A stretch of 64,000 nt of DNA from Clavelina lepadiformis (lineage: Eukaryota; Chordata; Ascidiacea; Aplousobranchia; Clavelinidae): the NCBI RefSeq assembly GCF_947623445.1, contig NC_135241.1, positions 2,916,501 through 2,980,500 of the forward strand, read 5' to 3'. The translations under genes and the position numbers were made by a program. Below, piece after piece: positions 1-12,000 of the stretch. Position 1 is the stretch's first letter; each line of letters starts with the position of its first letter. The notes beneath the pieces were generated by a model. That model had not been told where the DNA came from. It searched no databases and was given only the letters and a program-made list of their open reading frames with translations.

Positions 1-536
1 TATCTGCTTGAGTTGTTATCGCGTATACTCCAATATAACAGTCTATGACCCATACACAGACTGTTTGCTTTATTTTATAGTCTTCTTGCATATCAGCACG
101 GCCACGATGCCCTGCATAAACAATCCAAATCTACTGTCTTGCTTTTTTATCTTATTGACACGTGTTAATTCCGAAATTATATAGTCAGTGTTTAATGTAA
201 ATAAGTGTTTTAATGTAATAAATGTAATCGCAACCGCATGATATTTGAAAGCCACTCCAACGCTACTTCAGTTATATTAGAAAGGTGTAAAAGTCCGAAA
301 CAAATCAGTAACGAAGATTGCACGTGATAGTCTGTCCTACCATCTTTCCTGTATCAGCAGGTTGCGGAAAATACGTCAAAACACATGTGCTAGTACAGCG
401 TAGAAAGATGTTCAAAAAAGGGGCGCTAGTTAGAAGATTAAAGACAATGAAACCACACGTGGAGTTATTTCCTTGCGGAACGATGTGCACGGTACCTTAC
501 TGCTTACTTTGGGAATTCAATAGCATTAAACAATAG

Positions 537-984
537 CAGAGGTGGCCAGTTGGTACTTCGAAAGTACCGTCGGTAACGGTACCGGTAGGCTACTTGACAA
601 AGATGTACAGACAGTTCCGGGATTCGGCACTATTTTGAAAATGTAGTTCGGTACTTCTTCAGTACTCGGCAGCAGTACTTTTTGTGTAAAAGATGCTTCT
701 ACAAATGCAATATTTGCCGCTATAATGCCACCGGTAACAATTGTTCCAGGTCAAAACATAAGTAACGTTAATCGCTTGCAATTTCACTTAACATTTCTAG
801 ATTTAAAAAGATCAACAGATGCTAAAATCAGCATTAAAGATTAATTAACATGTATTTTTGAAAACATACTTGTTAAAATTTTGAAATAATCACTTGAAGT
901 ACCGAGTACCGGGACCGACTGAAATTTCTTGAAAAAAGTAATTCAGTATAGAGACAGTACCGGTATCGGTACTGCCCACCTATG
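537..984. mobile_element. hAT-type MITE with 8-bp target duplication
   Basis: The element starts CAGAGGTGG and ends CCACCTATG, an imperfect terminal inverted repeat. It is flanked by the direct repeat AACAATAG at 529-536 and 985-992. Eight-base target duplications and CAG-type ends are typical of the hAT superfamily. At 448 bp with no open frame it is non-autonomous. The interior has many short GGTACC/GTACCG-like motifs, some of them inverted, so the single strand could fold extensively. Confidence 0.85.
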
Positions 985-3900
985 AACAATAGATGCTTTC
1001 TAAACACTTGTTATACCTACTCTCAGTTACGGATTACTGTAAACATAAAACATAATTACTAAAACAGAATTATCAGAATTCAGCTTTTGGGCCAATTTGT
1101 TTTGATTTTGAATGAAATGAAAATGTTTTTTATAAAATGTCTTTGCTGAAAACTTGTACTTGCAGTACACAAAATTTGTTCTTATGTCGTTAACACTATC
1201 TCCATTACATGTTATTTAGCGTAAGTTATATACCTTGGCATCTATTACTTTTTGCAGTGTACCTGTGACGTAAGTGTAATTGGGCACATTTTGTATTTTT
1301 GTTTGATATTCTTATGTCAAGCAAATTTTGAAGTTGTTTTAGTTAGTCCATTGAGCAACCTGAACAGTCTGTTTTTAGCACGCACTTGTGTAAAAGAAGC
1401 CCAAAGAAAACAACTTCTGGCAAGTCATTTCTGTTTTTCACTTCTTCATTTATCGGCCCCGTCCATAACCACGTATTGCTGTAAACCCAATATATAAGTT
1501 CCGTTGATGACACCCCGAAATCCAGTGAGTTTTTCTCCACGTATTGGTGCTTCCATGTCGACTTTCTACCGATGCTTACAGCAAACGACTGATAAATGTT
1601 CACAATAAGACTTCAACCTGCGTAAACACTTGGCGCGATCTAGGTACGACGAGCGTTACACAGATGTCAGCTTTTTGTTAGGGACTAGAATGACTAGATG
1701 GTAGGAAAACATCAAAAATAAACATACGAGCTATAGCAAACTTACTCAGCTTAAATAGATACCGTTTTTGCAGTAAAGTTGTAAATAATGACGCGGATTG
1801 TGTAGAACTCGCTGTTTTCTGCGCGTGAAATTGAAATAAGTCCTAAACTTCGTTGGAAACAAAGCCTGGTGGCAACTTAACTCAGCGAGACTATACATTC
1901 TTTATGAACGATTTCTGTGGTCAGATTTTCACCCAGCTGCTTCACAAAACGGATAAGCTTTGTTTTACATCGAACCCCGTCAATCTTTTGTTGTTTTAGA
2001 ACGCTCAACTGCCATCACAGTACCGGTCGTTTATCTGCAACAAGTTCAGTATGCCCTCAACCTAATTTCTTGACGTCTACTCTGAAAAAATGTACATTTG
2101 AGAGTACTGGCCCTGTCTGATCGTCTGCAGCTGTCAAGGCAAACTAAAAAAATTCATACAATTTTGTGCTGTACAATTTTATTTCATATAATGCAAACTA
2201 CCAACAATACCAAACCATTACAGGGCGCGAAAACTAGTTTGTACAACACAGGTGTCCACATCCAAATCAGGGATGTAAACAAAACACACCACATTTTTTT
2301 TTTTTGTGAAAGAGGACGATATGTACAAACTCACCAACAAAGAGCATAGAACACAATTTGTGAGAGCAACGAAACAAAGCGATCAAATAAATACGCACAA
2401 AAGACATAATACTACCATTGATTCACATCAGGTAAAGGCGAAAAGACTGCATTTCTTGTGACCTTAACTGTACTTGGGGTTTTTATAATTGCTTTTAGGG
2501 TTTTTATAGACTTGCATTACATAGAGAAAAAAAATGGCTAAGTAACCTAAAAACTTTCAAAGATTTTTTAAATTTTTGTTGATAGTCAGTTATGACATAT
2601 TGAAACGCAATAATTCGTTAAGCGACGTAATAAAAATGGCTGCCATTCGAAAACTACGCAATAATACGAGCTATGTACATAGGCGCCGCAATAACCACGG
2701 TTTTTAAAACAAGGTACTAGCAATTTCGGGGACAAAACAGGACGATAAAAGGCGATTACGAGGTCATCTAGTCCGCAATGATGACGTTAAATATCTCTTT
2801 CGAATAGCGAGGGAGTAAAAAGCGTAATTGCGAGACTTGGGGCGTACGAATGTGTAAGGACGATTACAGCGCAACACTTAGACATAGTGGTCAAGTTCTA
2901 TTGCACTCAAACACTGAAAACAAGTTCTTCGTTATTTAAATTATCCAATCTCTATTTTAGGTTCAATGCAAGCAAAAAAATTGAAAACAATTGTTATTTA
3001 CCCCAAACCCATGGCGATGGACCCTTGAAGTGACTGAAAAGGCAATAAAATGACCGTTTATGCTTTGGCTATGAAAGTCAGACGTGAAAGCAGCGTTTAT
3101 GGAAGTATTTCCGAATCCCGACAAAAAAAGGAAAACGCAAAAAATGACATAGGACAGTGGCCGGTGCCAGACGCAAAAAGTTGTATAGTTAACCACGTTA
3201 ACGGCCAGGAAGCCCCAAATAGGGAATGGATCGTGTCACAAGCGGAGCCAGTGAGCATTGGGATAAGAAAAAATACGAAATTGAAGAAATTACTTGTTCT
3301 GCGTGTACGATTTCGTTTGAAGAGAGGCACCGTATCAGAGCACGCTTAGAAGAAATATGTCAAAAAAATACCACAAGTTTGTGCAACTAGTACTGGTCGG
3401 TATACAACACATGGATATATGTCTAACGTTTAAAGATACATATATGACAAATCCAAAAGCACCAAAAGCCTTGTGATGTTAACACTACACGGGCCGAAAG
3501 TCTTCATAACGACCTACACACTTAAAACTTTATCAAAACGACGTGAAAGTACCATTCGCCAGATAGAACGCAACATACTGTACTTTTCCAAACAAACCGT
3601 CTGTGATTTTGGCGAAAAGACAAACCAATATGTTACCATACCGTTAGCATGACAATAACCACTAATAACGACACAGCAATAGTAGCAAAAGATGCTGTAA
3701 AATCCACACACCTTGATTATCCAAACTTTCGATAGCTTTTTTGATAAACAGGCGCGCAAGTAGCAACAGCTGAGACCGCCCGGTCGGTCACGTGACCATC
3801 GGGCAACCAAAAAAAGAAAAAATGCATAGTGATAAAACACTGAACAAAAATTATTAGCATATTGATGATTTTTTTGATATTTTCAAACATTTTTGTTATA

Positions 3901-5535
3901 GGTAGATCTTACTATTACACAGAACATATAACGCTAAGAATTTGCATTAACGGTGTTAAAAAGGAAATTTTCTTAGATAGCTCGCTGAAAATAAAAACTG
4001 TTCAGAAAACTTTTACGGCTGAATATGGCCCAGAAAACTATCGTTAACAGTGCTCAGAGCAGGTCATATGAAATACTGCGTCGTTGAAACATGCGGGAAG
4101 TGGCTTTTGAACAAATATGCCAAATGCGTCATCTTAACTTCAGTGTTATACTGCTCGCTGATGCGGGTACTGTGTAACAGAGAAACCTGGCTCGGAAAAC
4201 AATATACATCTGTGTCGCGGGTGTTTACTGAAGGCAAGAGCATAAAAAGTTTCGCGCATTTTTTGGACACGGAAACTTCTTGCACGCATATCAAAACCTG
4301 AATGCGTGTAGTCGAAATTAAAAACCAAAACCGTATCGAGTAAAGGCAAATTCGTTAAAAGTACATTTGTTGTTTGGCCATTACACCTAGAAGATATTGA
4401 AGAAAAACCGGCATACCACAAAGATGAAGGTTAGATTCTGAAGATAACGCCGAAATGTAACGATCTCGCTTTTCCGCTTTCTACGTAAGATCCCCCAAGG
4501 CAAGTTATTTCTGCAACGTTTCTGACAATCCTTCTTATCTTTTACAGCGCTGCATGAGTCGCACTGGATTATTTTATCAAATTGGTTCAGAATGGACTTC
4601 ATAATAGTTTCTTATGCTAACTGTAATGAACTATAATGCGAAGCTAAGACATTGTGCAAGATTGGGCTAGGGGGGGTCAAGACTCGGTTACAGTGTTTTA
4701 ACATCCTTGTATATTATGATTTGGCAGCTGCGATCAATGCAACACCGCGCTTGGAGGTTTTTTATTCGACAAATACTCGCACGGGGATCAAAGAAAGTAA
4801 AATGCGCCCACGTTTAACGCAAAATTATCATGTAGCCCGACATAGCGTTTTTACCTGGATGAAGTAATAAGTTTTGGTTCGCAGACGAACCCTTTTAACT
4901 TAATACTTTTATGCGGCGCTTTGCAATGCGAAAACAAGTTTGTGTGTAAAAAGGTGCATAGAAGGCCCGGCACACGAACAACCATAACGCTCCTTAGACC
5001 GGAGCCGTTTATTCGCACTTGGAAGCACTGAGATACGCAAGATACACAACAAAGTGATTGTTTGGGGGGTTGAAAGCGCACGCGACACTCTAAGAAGACG
5101 CAAGAAAAAATTCGACGCAATTGCACGATGCGCCCACGTCCGGCAGCTTTTTTTTGAAAAACAATTTTTTTTAGATTTTTTTGGGACCTGCCGAACGAAG
5201 GTTAAGAGTACGTTATCACAGCTGTGCCAACACCCACGGATTTATCGTCACGTTGAAATGCCTCAACGACGACTGGCTGGCCTGGACTGTCGGGGTCAAT
5301 TTACTGACCACGAACGTTCGATAATTAGCAGCGTGTAGCCGGTATACGTTCGAATCGCAAACACCTGGGCTTTTTAACAGTGATTCGTAATGGCAAAAGG
5401 GATGCAATATCAACGAAAAAACAGGAAAAAAAACTACGCAATACGCTAAAAAGGCAATTTGGCTCAGCTATTAGAACATGTACGTAAGGTATAGACAACG
5501 TTTTAATCTCGATCAAAATGTGAAGACACTGGTAA

Positions 5536-5602
5536 ACTATGACGTCACGCGCATTTGACCAAACGATGACTTCAAGGAGCTATGACGTCACTAACCAAAC
5601 GA
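5536..5602. promoter_or_regulatory. Paired CRE (TGACGTCA) sites in an imperfect direct repeat
   Basis: The full palindromic cAMP-response element TGACGTCA occurs at 5540-5547 and 5583-5590. Each copy sits in CTATGACGTCAC, and each is followed by an ACCAAACGA motif. The repeat period is about 43 bp. CREB/ATF factors bind this palindrome. No adjacent gene was found, so the target is unknown. It could be a distal element or the promoter of an unseen transcript. Confidence 0.4.
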
Positions 5603-6643
5603 GTTTTTACTGGAGAGTAACTATGCTAGGATAAGCTTCGAAATGTGATTTTCAATGTGACTATATGTAAGTTACGAAAAAAACTATGATCTTCAAAATG
5701 GCTTGTATGTAACTGCGTTGTAGCGCGTGTGCAAAGAACAAACAACGCATGTCAACGTTTGGTCAAGGATTCAACGGACAAGTACCTATAAAACTACAGA
5801 CGGTAAATAAAAGATTTTTTTGTTTTTATCTGTGTTATAAGAACAATAATAAAAAGGTTACGCTAAGAAACACAAGACAAACAAGAAAAATCTCCCCGCA
5901 CCCTGGCTTCATACAAAGGATTGTCTCTCATCAAAAGGTAGACGACATCGACATCACGTAAGTACAAGTCGCGCAGAAACCGAGCCAACAATTGGGCTGG
6001 CTACAGCGAAATCTGAATTTTAGGTAAGTAGGACGATACGGACAGTGCTGACAGCATAACACGCACCAGAACGGTTTTCCAAAGAATTTTTAAAATGAAG
6101 CTGATTTACCAACGTAGACCCGGTAATACTACAACTATTTGAACAAGTACAAGACCGTATGAATGGGGAGAATGCCGGTACTATGAATGAGCCGCAGAAA
6201 GTTTAAAATCGAGGCACGGCAAGTTCCGTGAAAAGGCCATGCTATCTCACGCGAATAAAATCGAGAAATAGCAACAGGTCGAACTAACACATCAATTACA
6301 AAAGACATCTCACAGTCGTCAGTTACACAAATGCAAATTTTATGTTTTTTTTTTCGTGGATGAAGTAATTATATATAAGGCACAGACAACACAATGATCG
6401 CAAAGATTTGGGGAGGCCCCTTGTTCAAATGTGCTTGCAACCTAAATAGATGAGAAAACTGGCACGAACCAGTGGTTCTCGTATTGCACATGCGACATGA
6501 CATTTATCACAACATAACCGCCACACATTAGCTGATTTGACACCACTATACACTCGGGAACGCAGAAAATCAGTAACTGGCTGCAGACTACGAAAGTATA
6601 AGCGAGGAACGTTTTTTGGGAACTTCCAATCGGACGGGAGTGA

Positions 6644-6670
6644 ATCGACCAACGTTAAGCGTTGGTCGAT
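6644..6670. repeat. Perfect 11-bp-arm inverted repeat
   Basis: Arms 6644-6654 (ATCGACCAACG) and 6660-6670 are exact reverse complements separated by a 5-base loop (TTAAG). No T-run follows, and no gene lies nearby. Confidence 0.7.
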
Positions 6671-9041
6671 ATTTGAACTGGAGCAAAAAAATCACAATTA
6701 ATCTCGATTAAGAAAATGCATTAAAATCCGAGTGTATCAAAGGATAACCGCAATTAAGGCAGCGTGTGGCATAAATGTAAACATTTCTCTCTTTGCATTA
6801 AGCGGTGCCATTGGTGAAGAATTTGCAAAACATGCAATTGCAAAATCAGGCCTTGCATAAGGGACAGTGAGACAATTACATCTTGCCTGCGAAAAGATAC
6901 GTTCGAAAGTCTACAGAAATTGAACTAGAAGCTTGAACATGAGTGGCAGTTTACGCTTCTGCGATGCGGCTCCAAACCATCAGCCTTGTTCCGGGTCGAT
7001 TCGAGTTTTTATTTAAAATGATTTTTATATTGAAGTCACGTGTCAGTGTCGTTACATTGCACTTGTCGGTGTTCTGGCTCATGGGAAAAAATGAAAATTA
7101 AATCCAAGTGTACAAAATAACGACAAGGTAAAATCGTGGAGTTGAAAAAGTGCAATGTCAAATATAAAGTGGGGGGAATCCTCTAGCACCCGCGAAAAAC
7201 CAGACAGACAGCCCGGACTTTAGCTGTTTTTAACCCGACGTAGAATTAATGGGAACCTTCGCTTAGATCAAATATTAGTTTAAACGCACGGAGATTAGCG
7301 TGCACACCTTGAAGTTTTAACAGAAATCATGCAACTTGTTACACAAAAAAGGCGGTGGCAAGGAATAACACAGACAGACATAGCTCACATAGCCGCTGAG
7401 AGAACAATTGCTCTAAGATAGAACACGCACACTGTTACAGGCGCTTCTTGCCCGGTTGAGGACAAACCGCGCACCAATACGCGTGAAAATAACACATGCG
7501 AATTGGTGCAAGAACGATCGGAAAATATATTGCAAAAACTAGAATTTCGACGCAGCCAAACAGACGACAACTGGTATTTTTTTCCATGTGTAATGGTTAA
7601 CTCGCACAGCTATTAAAGTGATTGCATCGAGAAGGTAAAAACGGTGAAATTTTTAACGTAAATCAGGCGTTTTGGCGTAATGCGCTTGTTGAGATTGAAC
7701 TTTTAACTCGAATTTTTTTGCGGATTACTTAGATTTTTTTGCGGTGCAAACTGAAATCTACGCGCCATATATTACGGTGTATCTGCTATATGATATCCAA
7801 AATAGTGCAATCGGGGAAACTGCATGAGATAAGTATCGCATTAAATAGGGTAATACTTTCGAATAAATTTACAATTTTTTCGCAATTCATGTCATCTACC
7901 ATTAATTTAAAGCATAGAGAGGCATCATTATTTTTGAATTAGTTTGTTTCGATAGACCGGATAAAAAAAAGATGCTGACTTTGATATTATTTCGCTCTAG
8001 GTGTTTGAATTGTTAGAAAAGCAAGCAGTAGGCGCAAAATGCACAGGAAACATAAGAATTTAGGAACACTGCAAACAAGGGACTCGTCGATACTAGAAGA
8101 GTGCTACTATAGGCGAAACTGAGCAAGTAGTAACCGTATTGTGAATGGAAAACAAACACTGCAACAACGGTTTGGCCAAAGAAGAGAACATAAAAAATGA
8201 AACGAAAAAAGGGAAACATACGTCATTGCCCAGTGAATTGTGGGATGATGGAGAGCGGCTCTCTCTCTTTTTCTCTTGCCTGGTTGTTTATTCAGAACTC
8301 ACTACAAAGAAGAAAAAAAAACGAGCTCGTTACCAAGAATTCGAGAGCGTCATTTTCTGTTGCTGTCAAAAACTGTAACGTCATAAAATTCTTTCAATCC
8401 AAATACAAGCGAAGAACCCGATACCAGCAGTAAACACGTTACCGACATCGTATATTTAAATAAGAAACCATGTAAATGGCAACTTTTTCCGAGGCATAAC
8501 TTACAGAATATATTTTTCAGGGTCGATTCAATCCCGTGGGGGAGTGAGTTTGAGCTTGTCATTGGATCAAAGCTGGTAGGTGGTGTAATGACACGCGGCG
8601 ATGCGGAACTGTTGTTTGAAAAAAGGAGGCAATGAGTTTATCAGCTGCTGTTGAACTGGGTCAGGTACTTGTAATTGGATTAGAATTCATTTTAAACGGC
8701 TTAAGACAATTTAATTCTAAATCCTTGTCACAAGGTGCAGCTATAGGCGCGTGGCATTGTATATGCAGTCTTATGATAAATATAAATGTCTGACATCCCA
8801 ATTTAGGGGTGTTCAATCAGTTACAAAACGAAATTATGACAACACAATGCCTGTGCTCTCACTCAAAGCTAATCATAACAATAAGAGCATTAAAACATTC
8901 TTGCTTACTTCGAGGATGTCTTTGAGCCGAATGAGCCTTCCGTTGGCGAATTATCACCGAAGTTTGACTGCGAGTGCGACACCGGGCGGGAGGGCGCCCG
9001 ATTAAATGAAGGTCCCGCGCCTTTTGGGTCAACAAAAAAAA

Positions 9042-12000
9042 TTAGAAGTTTAGTGAAGTTACCAGAGAACGGCAAACTGCTGAGTTCGAGTTGCCTGTGG
9101 TAAGTAGAGCACTCAAAGTACACAAAGACTTACTGGTAGTGCTTGAAAACACCGATGTGGTGCCCCATGGATCTGAGCTAAGTGAAGCAGTTCTACTTGA
9201 CGATGTTTGGGAAGAGCCGCCCCACATGGAGTCAGAAGACGTCGGGGAAAAAAGACTGCCCCACGGCGAGAAATCTGTCGGTGATTCCCGCACGGAGCCT
9301 GCTATCAAACGGTTAGATTAACATATTTACAAGATGAGGTGGACGTAGGCTTTGTTTATGCTAATACGTTGAAGAGCTCCAATCCAGGGAAGCGTGGAAG
9401 TAACTAATCCTCTTGCTCTCGACTCTCTCATTACCCATAATTACCTCATTACCCACCCATATTACCCAAGTGCAGTACGTCACTCTAGTGTTGACTCCAT
9501 ACAAACTGCACAGCAGGTACATTTAAACAACCAAATCTTATAAATTTCAAACCAAACCGTCGTCACTTACTTGTTGGCGTGGGCCATGAAGTATCATTTT
9601 GTGATGGAGGTGGTGTGGGCTGCTTCCATGTTACTGGGCCTCCTGCCGACCCAGAGAAAAATTTCTCTTTACCTTGTGTCAGGAATATTTGCTTCATAGT
9701 ATCAAGTTCACCAACGCCTGGGAAATTAACAATTTGTAACGTTCTGCTTGTTGAATTGTGCTATTGCGTGTAAGGGCTACATTGGTGCAGTCAAGGTCAA
9801 GGTCAACTTACCTATGAACAGATTTCTGATCTCTGGGTGGACGGAGTTGGCAAAAACCTCACGGAAGCCACGGAGGAAAGAAAGAGCCATGTCGTAGCGT
9901 TGCTTCCAGAGTAGCTCAAAGAGTTCAGACACGCAAGTGTATGCGTGCTCAGCGCTGTCTTTGTCCAAACCTAGATATACAACAAGTAAAGCACGGTACA
10001 ATTTATGAAGCATATACAGTTATACACTGCACAGTACGTATTGTTATGACCAATTCAATTGTGTTATTGATCACTATTAAACAGTTGGCGTTGCAAAAAG
10101 TACAGCTGGAGTCACACAAACCTGCTGGTGTCATATCAGATGCAGGCACATAGCCATTGTGGATGAGGCTTAGAAGCCTTTGTTCGGCAGATTTCCAATG
10201 ACTAAGAAGATTCCCAATGATAACCTGTTGCTTGCCGGTGATCGACGGGGAATCATTTCGTGACACCTTGTTCATCGAGAGACTACGGCTTGTCCCAGCA
10301 GCCCCGAAATCTCGCATCATGTTAGGAGCACCAGCACGAGAATCACGGCCGTTCAATAGCATAAAATTATCGATTGGGCTGGTGGGAGATTTGCTGGGCC
10401 ACTGATCAATGCCTGTTGTAAAGAATACTAGTCATGGATACGGCGACGATTACGTTTTGCACAGATGTAAAAAATTGCTCTTGACTTGACGACGATTCAT
10501 TAAAATGGTTCTTGTTGATGTAAATTACCTCCTGATGCGGCAGCGCCCCATGGAGTTGAGCTACGTCCGATCATAGCTTGTTGTTGGGCCAGATCGACAG
10601 ATGACGCACGGCCGGTCCACGTACCGAAGACACCAGCATTTTTGCTTGCCGGCGCAGACAACTTACGTTCAGCTGTTTAGGATGCACAAAAACAATCGTT
10701 TTAAGACAAGTGCGTACGAATGAACAAAACTATTTTTACCAGTAAATGTACAACACAATTGTAATCAATGGTAAGCACTGCGTACTAGGCTAAACAAATA
10801 CATTCATAAATTCGATAAAATGAAACACAAATATTCAGCATCTTGAACTACCCTGCATTTTTGCAGCGTTCCAGGCATCCTGATATTGTGCAGTAGCTGC
10901 CGGGAAACCACGGGAAGGCTCATATCCATTTCCTGTGGGCTTCCAGGGGACAGTAAGGAGGCTGTCGGCAGCAGCATCTCCCCAGCCTTGGTCTGCACAA
11001 AAATATTACAACTTGTTCTGCATCGTTTATAAACCTTATCATATAACACTTAAGAGAACTTTTAAAGCGTCCTAAAGTGATATAAATCTTTCTTTTATTG
11101 TGCTATTAACTGTTCTGATACATAAGTACATAACCGTTTAGGTGTTTGACAGGAGTCTTACAAGAGGTTTGGGGAATTCCTGAAGCAAAGACACTCGCTG
11201 CATCTGCATCTGTCAGTCGTCCAACGGTGGCAAGGCTGGCAGGTAGACGGTTGTCAAAAAGCTGCTCAAAAATAGAATGAAAATAATTATCTTGCAAACA
11301 GATAACTAACATTAAAACGCCATAATGCAGTTATCATCCAATAGTGGGTTACGTAGGTTTCACCATCACACATCAATTGATACACAATAATTTTGTCAGG
11401 ACTTACAGCTGGTTTTTGAGCCAAAGTGGCTTGAAACATTGAACCAGATAACATGTTTGCAGCTGCACCATTACGCAATTCTTCAATACTGATGACCTCT
11501 TGTTCTAAACATGAAGTAATTTTATTATTATATAATTAAATATATCTGAATGTGTGCGATATAAGTAATTAGAGTTAACAGAGTTAAGACAGTGTTACAG
11601 GCAGTGGATGATGTACTGCAGTACTGCAACTGGCTGTGAATTGCTTCCGATTAAGTGTTTGTTTGATAAATTGCGTTTCTAGTTAGTTTATTATGAGAAT
11701 GCGGAAACGAGTCCGTGCATATTTTAATGAGCGAATGCAAAGGAAGCTGTTTCCAAAACAATACACCCGCGTGAACAGTCAACAGACTTTCTGCATTTTA
11801 CAGGCAAAACACTTCATGATACAGCTAAACAAGCTTGTTGCGAAATTGCTTTGACATATGCTGTGAAACAAACAAAGACAAGACTAACATGACCCAAGCT
11901 ATTTATAAACGATCATGTATGTAGTGCTGATATTTATGGTGATGAATAATTTCAGTGTGTCCAGCTTTAGTGTAAGCGGGCCTTCAAACTTCGAACTATG

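Larger units (their letters stand above)
1..9041. other. Gene-poor intergenic region
   Basis: No stretch here gives a convincing protein. The open frames are all under about 110 codons, lack recognisable motifs, and often occur on both strands at once (for example 3.05-3.35 kb), which suggests chance. The region has many CpG dinucleotides. It holds one hAT-type MITE (537-984), a pair of CRE palindromes (5540-5590) and a perfect short palindrome (6644-6670), all listed separately. I could not identify any RNA gene. Confidence 0.6.

Noticed and set aside
3050..3349. 99-codon open frame
   Set aside because: Open frames of similar size overlap on the opposite strand. No motif, no splice context and no recognisable family.
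5340..5370. tRNA-like B-box (GTTCGAATC)
   Set aside because: No matching A-box or cloverleaf stems could be drawn upstream. Similar partial matches near 6995 and 8520 failed the same way.
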